14,530 nucleotides of DNA from Lachnospiraceae bacterium UBA7110. Lineage in GTDB: Bacteria > Bacillota > Clostridia > Lachnospirales > Lachnospiraceae. A model generated the notes under the pieces. It did not search any database, was not told the DNA's origin, and was given only the letters and a program-made list of their open reading frames with translations. The stretch covers positions 1 through 14,530 of the forward strand of contig DKYC01000159.1 of NCBI GenBank assembly GCA_002492295.1, written 5' to 3'. This document shows positions 1 through 5,939 of the stretch, one piece after another (the first letter of the stretch is position 1; each line of letters opens with the position of its first letter). A program made the translations under genes and the position numbers.

Positions 1-1146
1 CGTAAACTGGCGCACACGCGTCAATCCATGCATCTCCCCGGAATCCTCATTCCTAAACAAGGTCGATGTCTCCCCGTAACGGCACGGCAAATCCCTGTAT
101 GATTTCTGGCTCTGCTTGTATACATAATACTGGAACGGACAAGTCATCGGACGGAGGGCAAATACCTCCTTATCCTTCTCCTCATCTCCCAGAACAAACA
201 TCCCCTCTTTATAATGATCCCAATGTCCTGATATTTTATACAAATCCGATTTTGCCATAAGCGGTGTTTTTGTACGCATATAGCCCCACTCATTATCTTC
301 CAGATCCTCAATCCAGCGCTGGAGCTTCATAATCATTTTGGTTCCCTTTGGTGTAAACAGCGGAAGTCCCTGACCGATTACATCCACTGTCGTAAACAAA
401 TCCATCTCGCGTCCAAGCCGGTTGTGATCGCGCCGTTTTGCGTCCTCCATGCGCTCCAGGTGCTCTGCAAGCTCTTCCTTTTTATTATAGGCCGTACCAT
501 AGATACGCTGCAGACGTGCCTTATTGGAATCACCTCTCCAATATGCCATTGAGGATGAGGTCAGCTTAAACGCCTTAACGCCTTTTGTGCTCATAAGGTG
601 CGGTCCTGCGCATAAATCCACGAATCCACCCTGATCGTAAAAGCTGATTTCGGAATTTTCCGGCAAATCCTGAATTAATTCTACCTTATATGGCTCGCCC
701 TTCTCTTCCATAAATTTAATTGCCTCTGCCCTTGGCAGCGTAAAGCGTGTGATATCATGTCCTTCTTTGATGATTTTTTTCATTTCCGCCTCAATATTGT
801 CCAAATCCTCCCTTGAGAACGGTTCCGCGTCAAAATCGTAATAAAATCCTTCGTCAATCGCAGGACCGATTGTCACCTTCGCATTCGGGAACAGGCGCTT
901 TACCGCCTCCGCAAGCACATGTGACGCAGTGTGTCGGATGACACGGAGCGCCTTCGCATCCGTTGCCGTAATGATATTTAATTCACAATCCCTGTCCAGC
1001 ACGGTTCTTAAATCCACCGTTTCGCCGTCCACTTCACCTGCACACGCTGCCCGCGCAAGCCCCTCGCTGATATCTTTCGCAATGTCGATAATTGCTTTTG
1101 CTTCATTGTACTCCTTTACGGAGCCGTCTTTTAAGGTAATTTTCAT
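1..1146 (-). CDS. thrS: Threonyl-tRNA synthetase, N-terminal 382 codons (runs off the left edge)
   Basis: Charges tRNA-Thr with threonine in the cytoplasm. Seen in the translation: a TGS domain at about residues 1-62; the editing domain with HTASH (His72, His76) and DLCAGPH (Cys179, His183), the usual hydrolytic site for Ser-tRNA-Thr; and the start of the class II catalytic core with RPMTCPF (Cys336, the expected zinc ligand) and motif 2 (LFRNEDSGEMHGLTRVRQF, residues 363-381). The family is about 640 residues, so the anticodon-binding domain and part of the core lie outside the window. The ATG at 1144-1146 is the only start giving the full TGS domain; it follows AAAGGGG at about 11 bases and a closer AAAGGAA. 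The gene is monocistronic on its 5' side, behind a T-box leader (see 1339-1585), so expression should rise when tRNA-Thr is uncharged. Identity is certain. Confidence 0.97.
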   Translation of the reverse strand, partial: MKITLKDGSVKEYNEAKAIIDIAKDISEGLARAACAGEVDGETVDLRTVLDRDCELNIITATDAKALRVIRHTASHVLAEAVKRLFPNAKVTIGPAIDEGFYYDFDAEPFSREDLDNIEAEMKKIIKEGHDITRFTLPRAEAIKFMEEKGEPYKVELIQDLPENSEISFYDQGGFVDLCAGPHLMSTKGVKAFKLTSSSMAYWRGDSNKARLQRIYGTAYNKKEELAEHLERMEDAKRRDHNRLGREMDLFTTVDVIGQGLPLFTPKGTKMIMKLQRWIEDLEDNEWGYMRTKTPLMAKSDLYKISGHWDHYKEGMFVLGDEEKDKEVFALRPMTCPFQYYVYKQSQKSYRDLPCRYGETSTLFRNEDSGEMHGLTRVRQFT

Positions 1147-1338
1147 TTCCTTTCATTCCCCTTTCTCTCTACTTACTCTTTTGTCCGCCCGTCAGAATAT
1201 TGGCGGCGCTGTTTTTACTGCCATTGTTTGAACCGATTGTATTACCGCTAAGAAGCGTTATCCTTCCGCTTTTACCGGCGAAAGCAGAAACCCGATTAAA
1301 ATTCATCCATCCTCTATCATCTCCTTTTCCAATGAAAC
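1147..1338 (-). other. Spacer between the T-box terminator and thrS, with a possible 45-codon leader ORF
   Basis: About 190 bases of leader lie between the T-box terminator and the thrS start, longer than I would expect for a simple ribosome-site spacer. On the minus strand an ORF from the ATG at 1304-1306 to the stop at 1169-1171 (45 codons, rich in Ser, Gly and Asn) is preceded by AAAGGAG at about 10 bases, a good ribosome site. I do not recognise the peptide. It may be a small leader peptide or chance. No strong hairpin is seen in the spacer itself. Confidence 0.25.
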
Positions 1339-1585
1339 AAAAAGTCCCATGCACTACATAACCTGTACTGCATGGGACGTGTCAACGCGGTTCCACCCTG
1401 CTTGCCTGTCTTCTGTCTCATGCAAAAAACAGGCCACTCATGATTGTAACGTAATCAACGGACCGGATTGGGGCCACTCGGAGTTAGTTTTCGGATATTT
1501 CCTGTAAGAATACTTTCAGCACCACCGGTATTCCTCTCTGATACATTACAATATCGTACTCGTCTCGTCATCGTGTTTTTTATTT
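1339..1585 (-). ncRNA. T-box riboswitch leader of thrS
   Basis: Reading the minus strand, the leader has the T-box signature AGGGTGGAACCGCG (1386-1399), which pairs with the 3' end of uncharged tRNA. It is followed by a rho-independent terminator: arms 1344-1358 and 1364-1378, 14 pairs with one C/C mismatch, then five T at 1339-1343. The TCCC of the terminator 5' arm can pair with the AGGG of the T-box to form the antiterminator. Upstream features fit Stem I: AGTA at 1557-1560, GATATT (1550-1555) pairing with AATATC (1494-1499), AGAGAGG (1533-1539) and an apical GGTGGTGCTG. The likely specifier is ACT plus A (1486-1488), a Thr codon; a second ACT lies at 1482-1484. The downstream gene is thrS, which agrees. 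Confidence 0.95.
1344..1378 (-). terminator. T-box intrinsic terminator
   Basis: The arms GTCCCATGCA and TGCATGGGAC are perfectly complementary and are extended by TACA/TGTA across one mismatch, with a five-base loop. In the transcript five U follow. It is mutually exclusive with the antiterminator formed by the T-box sequence at 1386-1399. Confidence 0.93.
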
Positions 1586-1591
1586 TCCACT

Positions 1592-1620
1592 ATTTTAAGC
1601 CTAAATATAAAAAATGTAAA
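1592..1620 (-). promoter_or_regulatory. Sigma-A-type promoter of the thrS T-box transcript
   Basis: On the minus strand TTTACA (1615-1620), a 17-base spacer, then TAAAAT (1592-1597). Transcription would begin near 1585, just upstream of Stem I. The -35 box begins three bases after the stop codon of the SEC-C gene (1624-1626), so thrS has an independent promoter with no room for a separate terminator of the upstream gene. The T-box terminator may end both transcripts. Confidence 0.75.
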
Positions 1621-1623
1621 GAG

Positions 1624-2139
1624 TTATTTTTTTCCGCAGCATTTTTTGTATTTTTTGCCGCTTCCGCACGGACAGGGGTCGTTTGGATAAATCTTTGCTT
1701 CCTTGACAATCGTCGTCGAGGATTTCTGCTCCTTATAAAGTTCCTTTTTGCGCTCCTCGCCCAAAATATCATTCCATGCTTCCAACCCGTAAAGCCAGTC
1801 CGCCTCCGCTGCAACCATATTTTTATACAACAACTCTTTTTCAAACCCAAGACTTACCTGCGTGTCCTCATCCATCTCCTCAATCGGATTCGGTGTCTTT
1901 AAGCTGTCATTAATTCCGTCAAGAAAGCCTGTCATTGTCATGATGTCTATATTATATTTTTCCGCAAGCTCTTTTACCGTCCCTTTCACTTCCTCGTCAG
2001 GGTTTTCCAAAAGCTGCTGGTAAATTTCCTTTTCTTTCTGAAAATAATCAATCCAAAGTTTCTGAAGCGTGTTTTTATCGGTATTTTCATTATACGCCAC
2101 ACTTCTCCATTGATCCAATAATGTCCTGTTCTCTGCCAT
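1624..2139 (-). CDS. SEC-C motif protein of unknown role
   Basis: A 171-residue soluble protein. The last 21 residues hold a classic SEC-C zinc-binding motif, DPCPCGSGKKYKKCC, with Cys156, Cys158, Cys167 and Cys168 as ligands. This motif is known from the C-terminus of SecA and from many small proteins, where it binds zinc and can contact SecB or the ribosome. The first 150 residues are acidic and helical with no domain I can name; family members of this build are usually annotated only as SEC-C domain proteins. The ATG at 2137-2139 follows AAAGGA at about 10 bases. The gene has its own strong promoter, divergent from the small membrane protein gene at 2322, and ends three bases before the thrS promoter. 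The zinc motif is certain; the cellular role is unknown. Confidence 0.9.
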   Translation of the reverse strand: MAENRTLLDQWRSVAYNENTDKNTLQKLWIDYFQKEKEIYQQLLENPDEEVKGTVKELAEKYNIDIMTMTGFLDGINDSLKTPNPIEEMDEDTQVSLGFEKELLYKNMVAAEADWLYGLEAWNDILGEERKKELYKEQKSSTTIVKEAKIYPNDPCPCGSGKKYKKCCGKK

Positions 2140-2208
2140 GATTTTTACATCCTTTCGTCTTTATCGCATCTTTTCATGCGGTCTGAATGCCTGTATCCAA
2201 GCAGTATT

Positions 2209-2237
2209 AGTATATACCAAAGTTTACCGAAAGTCAA
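2209..2237 (-). promoter_or_regulatory. Promoter of the SEC-C gene
   Basis: On the minus strand TTGACT (2232-2237), a 17-base spacer and TATACT (2209-2214), close to the sigma-A consensus. The start would be near 2202, giving an untranslated leader of about 60 bases. Confidence 0.8.
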
Positions 2238-2246
2238 AGGAAACGG

Positions 2247-2275
2247 TTGCATTTCTTGTAATTCCTTATTATAAT
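2247..2275 (+). promoter_or_regulatory. Promoter of the small membrane protein gene
   Basis: On the plus strand TTGCAT (2247-2252), a 17-base spacer and a perfect TATAAT (2270-2275). The start would be near 2282. Its -35 box is only 9 bases from the -35 box of the divergent SEC-C promoter. Confidence 0.8.
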
Positions 2276-2321
2276 CAATTTTAATATCTTTTCGCCAAAT
2301 TAAGGAAGGGGGGCATCGTTT

Positions 2322-2585
2322 ATGAAAAAAAATCCGAAACAGTTCGCTGCCATTGCCGCGCTTGCTGCGATTGCCGTACTGATTACAGCTTTTGTGATTT
2401 CCGCTTTTACGGCTGGTCCCGGCGAGGCCGGAAACCGTTTTATGGCGCTTTTATTCTGTATTATCGCCGTTCCGATTTTAGCATGGCTTATTTTATTTTG
2501 TATCGGAAGACTACGCAATAAACATACAGTAACAGAATTTTCACCAAAGCAGGAAAAGGATTCCAAAAAGACAACTGACCTGTAA
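2322..2585 (+). CDS. Small two-helix membrane protein of unknown function
   Basis: An 87-residue protein and the only convincing plus-strand gene here. It has a short Lys/Asn start, a hydrophobic helix at about residues 8-31, a Gly/Pro-containing turn (GPGEAGNR), a second helix at about 41-63 (with two Cys), and a charged 24-residue tail rich in Lys, Glu, Asp and Thr. Positive charges at both ends suggest both termini face the cytoplasm. Support for a real gene: a very strong ribosome site (AAGGAAGGGGGG, 2302-2313, 8 bases before the ATG), a consensus promoter upstream, and an intrinsic terminator at its end. I do not recognise a family. The stop codon lies inside the loop of the terminator hairpin. 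Confidence 0.8.
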   Translation: MKKNPKQFAAIAALAAIAVLITAFVISAFTAGPGEAGNRFMALLFCIIAVPILAWLILFCIGRLRNKHTVTEFSPKQEKDSKKTTDL

Positions 2586-2601
2586 ATGCCAGTTGTCTTT
2601 T
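2566..2601. terminator. Bidirectional intrinsic terminator between convergent genes
   Basis: The perfect 12-base arms AAAAGACAACTG (2566-2577) and CAGTTGTCTTTT (2590-2601) enclose a 12-base loop. The A-run on one side and T-run on the other make it work in both directions. It ends the plus-strand small membrane protein gene, whose stop codon (2583-2585) is in the loop, and probably also the minus-strand NlpC/P60 gene, which ends at 2694. I see no other good terminator in 2602-2693. Confidence 0.85.
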
Positions 2602-2693
2602 ATATGCTCCTGTATGGAAACCCGTACCGCCGCAAATATTGGGATTTTCCCTCTACAGGCGTTCTTCCACACTTCTTTATCCCATTGCGTTTC

Positions 2694-3941
2694 TTATAAA
2701 TATCTCCTCGCACACGCCGGCGTACGGTAATTCACACTGGAAATCTTGATACCCGTTTTCGGGCTCGACGCATGGATAACCTGACCGTTTCCTATGTAAA
2801 TTGCCACATGGTTGATGCTGCCGTTCTTTGCATAAAATACCAAATCCCCCGGCTGTATCTCGCCCATTGATACCTTGGTACCCATCTGTGCCTGCGATGC
2901 GGCATGATGCGGCAGGGATACATTATACTTTTTATATATGCTCAGCGTAAATCCCGAGCAGTCCGCACCGCCTGTAAGGCTCGTACCGCCCCACACATAC
3001 GGATTACCGACAAACTGCTTCGCATACTGCACAAGGTCAACGCGTACATCGGAAACACCCTGACCATACAAAAGTTCCGTCAGCGTTACCGCCTTCTCCA
3101 AACGCTCCTCGACATCCACAAATTCCCCGGATACATAAGCTTCTTCGTCGTCGAGCAAAAATTTTACCCAGCCATTGTCCATTACCTCGACAACCTCAAG
3201 CTCCTCCTCCTGCGGAATCAGCGTAATCACAACGCTCTCCGTGTTCGGCTCTTCCCTGACCTTTAAGGTCTGCGTATTGACAACCGCAATCATTGACGCC
3301 ACTTCCTGACCTCTTCTGATTGCCTCGGAACCCGTATAAAGGTAATCCGTGCTGCAATATCCCTCAACCTTTCCGGATTTAATATGCGCCCAGCCGTTTT
3401 CAATATCAAGGATTTCACAGGCTGCGTCTTTTGGCAGCTTACCGACAAGCTTTCCGTCCTCTCCCGGCTCCTGCCTGATATTTAAATGATTGTCCACATG
3501 TGCAATACCAAGATTGGTATAACCCCAGTGATTCTGTGGCTCTTCCTCCACAGGCTCCGCATCAGCCTGTGCTGCGGGCTCCCCTTCCTGTATGTCCTCC
3601 TGCGTTTCACCATCCTGTGCCTGCGCACCGAAAGCCTCGTCATACTCCGTAGTCTGTGCTTCCCCGGTTTCCGGATTCGCAAGTACCATGCGCCCAAGTT
3701 CTATTTCCCGTCCGGCGCCTGCTGCCCTCCCGCTTTCTTCCGACGGCTCAACGGACGGTTCAGTATCATTAAAATCAATAACCTCTACTTCCAAATCCTC
3801 TTCCGGACTGTCTGCTTCCGTGCTCTCGTCATAGACATCGGTTTCCTTCGGGTTTGCGTAAGCGCCGTTTCCCAAAAGCACTACCGCAAGTCCCATTCCT
3901 GCCATTACTCCCATGTATCTGAGTCTATTTATCCTTTTCAT
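2694..3941 (-). CDS. Secreted SH3 - NlpC/P60 peptidoglycan endopeptidase
   Basis: A 415-residue exported cell-wall hydrolase, expected to cut stem-peptide bonds in peptidoglycan. Residues 1-29 are a signal peptide (Lys/Arg start, hydrophobic core, AYA cleavage site). Residues 30-135 are a low-complexity acidic stretch rich in Glu, Asp, Ala and Pro. Two bacterial SH3 domains follow at about 140-205 and 215-278, each with the usual LNIRQEP or LKVREEP core. The catalytic NlpC/P60 domain is at about 300-415, with Cys328 in ADCSGF, His378 in NHVAIYIG and His390 in VIHASS; all key residues are present. The ATG at 3939-3941 follows AAAAGGG at about 11 bases. It has its own promoter with WalR-like repeats over the start site, fitting a wall hydrolase, and is convergent with the gene at 2322. 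Exact bond specificity is not visible. Confidence 0.95.
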   Translation of the reverse strand: MKRINRLRYMGVMAGMGLAVVLLGNGAYANPKETDVYDESTEADSPEEDLEVEVIDFNDTEPSVEPSEESGRAAGAGREIELGRMVLANPETGEAQTTEYDEAFGAQAQDGETQEDIQEGEPAAQADAEPVEEEPQNHWGYTNLGIAHVDNHLNIRQEPGEDGKLVGKLPKDAACEILDIENGWAHIKSGKVEGYCSTDYLYTGSEAIRRGQEVASMIAVVNTQTLKVREEPNTESVVITLIPQEEELEVVEVMDNGWVKFLLDDEEAYVSGEFVDVEERLEKAVTLTELLYGQGVSDVRVDLVQYAKQFVGNPYVWGGTSLTGGADCSGFTLSIYKKYNVSLPHHAASQAQMGTKVSMGEIQPGDLVFYAKNGSINHVAIYIGNGQVIHASSPKTGIKISSVNYRTPACARRYL

Positions 3942-3959
3942 AAAATAATAATCCCTTTT

Positions 3960-3987
3960 ATTACAAACTTGTTACATTTTTGTTACA
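3960..3987 (-). promoter_or_regulatory. Three phased WalR/YycF-type half-sites
   Basis: On the minus strand TGTAAC (3982-3987), TGTAAC (3971-3976) and TGTAAT (3960-3965) are spaced by exactly five bases. The known WalR (YycF) box of Firmicutes is TGTWAH-N5-TGTWAH, and all three hexamers match. The array starts at the predicted +1 of the hydrolase promoter and runs downstream, a position typical of repression. A related OmpR-family regulator such as PhoP is an alternative reader. Confidence 0.7.
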
Positions 3988-3993
3988 ATCACA

Positions 3994-4022
3994 ATATTAT
4001 CATTATCCCCCAATCCTGTCAA
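3994..4022 (-). promoter_or_regulatory. Promoter of the NlpC/P60 gene
   Basis: On the minus strand a perfect TTGACA (4017-4022), a 17-base spacer and TAATAT (3994-3999). The predicted start is near 3987, leaving a leader of about 46 bases that contains the WalR-like repeats. It lies 34 bases after the end of ribF. Confidence 0.85.
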
Positions 4023-4055
4023 CAGAAACAATCTTAATTTTTTATGAACAAAATT

Positions 4056-5006
4056 TCAGGAAATCCCGTGATACCTTCGCCCCGCCGCAATATCTGCCTG
4101 CATCTGTGCCTTCAGCTCTTCCACGCCGCCAAAGCATATTTCAGGTCTTTTATGCTCTAGAAGATATACCTCTATCCGTTCCCCATAAACATCCGCATTA
4201 AAATCATACAGATATGTTTCGACACCCATTTGGTTTCTATCATTTACTGTAGGTTTTGTACCAATATTCGTAATGGAAGGAATCTGTACACCGTCATAAG
4301 ACCTGTTTTTGCCTTTGCTGTGCAGGTATGCATAAGAATAATATACGCCCTTTGGCGGCAGCAGCTTTTCCCCAGGCGGCAGCAGATTCACCGTCGGCAT
4401 GCCAAGAGTTCTCCCAAGCCGTTTTCCGTGCACAATCTCACCGCCCACATAATACGGTGTGCCAAGCAGCGTTGCCACAAGCCCCATATTTCCCTCTCTC
4501 ACTGCCTCACGCACATAAGTAGAGCTCACTTCCCTTTGCCCGTAAAGCACCTTTTCAATAATAATCACCTCATAGCCGTTCTCTTTCGCCATTTTTCGCA
4601 GAAGCGCACAGTCGCCCGCACCGCGTTTCCCATAGGACACATCCTCACCTGCCACCACGCACCTTGCATGCATCATGCCAGCCAGCACATCACGGATAAA
4701 CGCTTCCGGCTCCATATCGGCAGTTTCCTGGAAAAACGGGAATTCAATCAGATAATCCACTCCCGACTGTTCAAAAATCCTGCGCTTTTCCTCCACAGTC
4801 GATAAGTCCCGAACCGGTCCGCTGCTAAAAAATGACGCGGGGGACGGCACAAAAGTAAAGACAGCCGACAAAAGCCCCTGATCCTTTTGTTCCCTAAGCT
4901 GTCTTAAAAGCTTCTGATGTCCCATATGGAAACCGTCAAATTTCCCAATTGCGACAGCAGTCGGCCCATCTATATCAAATTTTGTAGTTTTTTCAATAAT
5001 TTTCAT
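4056..5006 (-). CDS. ribF: Bifunctional riboflavin kinase / FAD synthetase
   Basis: Phosphorylates riboflavin to FMN and adenylates FMN to FAD. Numbering from the ATG at 5004-5006 (316 residues, a usual family length): the nucleotidyltransferase domain starts with GKFDGFHMGH (21-30) and has SSTYVR at about 161-166; the C-terminal flavokinase domain shows GKRLGRTLGMPTVNL (194-208) and PPKGVYY at about 217-223. An in-frame TTG five codons upstream (5019-5021) is possible, but GCAGG six bases before the ATG favours the ATG. It is the last gene of the rimP-nusA-infB operon, 30 bases after truB. I see no clear terminator between it and the next promoter at 4022, so read-through into the NlpC gene is possible. 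Confidence 0.95.
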   Translation of the reverse strand: MKIIEKTTKFDIDGPTAVAIGKFDGFHMGHQKLLRQLREQKDQGLLSAVFTFVPSPASFFSSGPVRDLSTVEEKRRIFEQSGVDYLIEFPFFQETADMEPEAFIRDVLAGMMHARCVVAGEDVSYGKRGAGDCALLRKMAKENGYEVIIIEKVLYGQREVSSTYVREAVREGNMGLVATLLGTPYYVGGEIVHGKRLGRTLGMPTVNLLPPGEKLLPPKGVYYSYAYLHSKGKNRSYDGVQIPSITNIGTKPTVNDRNQMGVETYLYDFNADVYGERIEVYLLEHKRPEICFGGVEELKAQMQADIAAGRRYHGIS

Positions 5007-5036
5007 GCCAAACCTGCCCAAATTCCCTATTTTGGC

Positions 5037-5939
5037 CTATAAAAACATCTTATAAGGCTTAAAAACGTTTTCCTTTTTTACAAACGTGTAGACTGCTTTA
5101 AACTCCCGTTTTCCATTATAGACACGTAGCAGTTCACCGTCATCAAACCCTTTTGGGCGCTCCAAATCAAGCTGCCCCAAAGACAGCTTGTTTCCATTTA
5201 AAAGCGCACGTTCCGCCTCCTGCTTTACAGCCGCGCCCTCATATTCCATAAAAACACTGTCAGGCGGTACGACATAATTTTCAAATTCCCCCGACGCCAT
5301 AAGCTGCTCCACCCCGGAAAGCGTTATGGCATCCTCTATTTTAAAAGTCCCTACCCTTGTACGCTTTAACAATTCCATCGCCGCCCCGCAGCCAAGCCGC
5401 TCTCCGATATCCGCACACAATGCGCGGATGTAAGTGCCCTTTGAGCACTCCACCACAAAACGCACATAAGGGATACGGATTTCAAGAATCTGGATTTTTG
5501 AAATATCCACGCGGCGCGGCTGCCGCTCAACCTCCCTGCCCTGCCTTGCAAGCTCATAGAGCTTTTTGCCATTGACTTTTAGCGCGGAATACATTGGCGG
5601 AATCTGCTCATATCCCCCAACAAATCCCATGATTGCAGATATGACCGCAGTTTCGTCCGCCGTCACGTCATTTTCGCACAGCACGTTCCCGCTCATATCC
5701 TGCGTATCCGTCGTGATGCCAAGCCGCATGCATACCTCATATTCCTTACCTTTGTCCGTCATCATATCGCAGAGCCTTGTGGCGGTTCCAAAGCACACCA
5801 AAAGCACGCCCACCGCGTCCGGGTCAAGCGTCCCTGTATGCCCGATTTTCCGCTGTTTCACAATTCCACGAAGCTTTGCTACAACATCATGTGAGGTAAA
5901 ACCTGCTTCCTTATATATATTCACAATCCCGTTTATCAT
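5037..5939 (-). CDS. truB: tRNA pseudouridine(55) synthase
   Basis: Makes pseudouridine 55 in the T-loop of tRNAs. With the ATG at 5937-5939 the protein has 300 residues, typical for the family. GHTGTLDP is at 33-40 with the catalytic Asp39; the KGKEYE and GTYIRAL segments of the TruB fold follow, and a PUA-like C-terminal region is seen. The chosen ATG overlaps the nrnA stop as ATGA and follows CGGGG, a coupling arrangement. A GTG start nine codons earlier is also open but extends into nrnA and adds residues not usual in TruB. It is the penultimate gene of the operon. Confidence 0.96.
   Translation of the reverse strand: MINGIVNIYKEAGFTSHDVVAKLRGIVKQRKIGHTGTLDPDAVGVLLVCFGTATRLCDMMTDKGKEYEVCMRLGITTDTQDMSGNVLCENDVTADETAVISAIMGFVGGYEQIPPMYSALKVNGKKLYELARQGREVERQPRRVDISKIQILEIRIPYVRFVVECSKGTYIRALCADIGERLGCGAAMELLKRTRVGTFKIEDAITLSGVEQLMASGEFENYVVPPDSVFMEYEGAAVKQEAERALLNGNKLSLGQLDLERPKGFDDGELLRVYNGKREFKAVYTFVKKENVFKPYKMFL

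Noticed and set aside
1307..1354. Longer version (61 codons) of the leader ORF starting inside the T-box terminator
   Set aside because: Its start codon lies in the terminator stem and has no ribosome site; only the shorter 45-codon version is worth considering.
2610..2658. CCTGTA...TACAGG inverted repeat as a terminator for the NlpC gene
   Set aside because: Six-base arms with a loop of over 35 bases and no T-run; the hairpin at 2566-2601 is far better.
3486..4037. Plus-strand ORF of 183 codons
   Set aside because: Antisense to the NlpC/P60 gene and across its promoter; the translation is not protein-like.
5007..5021. TTG start five codons upstream for ribF
   Set aside because: The AGGG before it is too close, while the ATG at 5004-5006 has GCAGG at a good distance and matches the usual family start.
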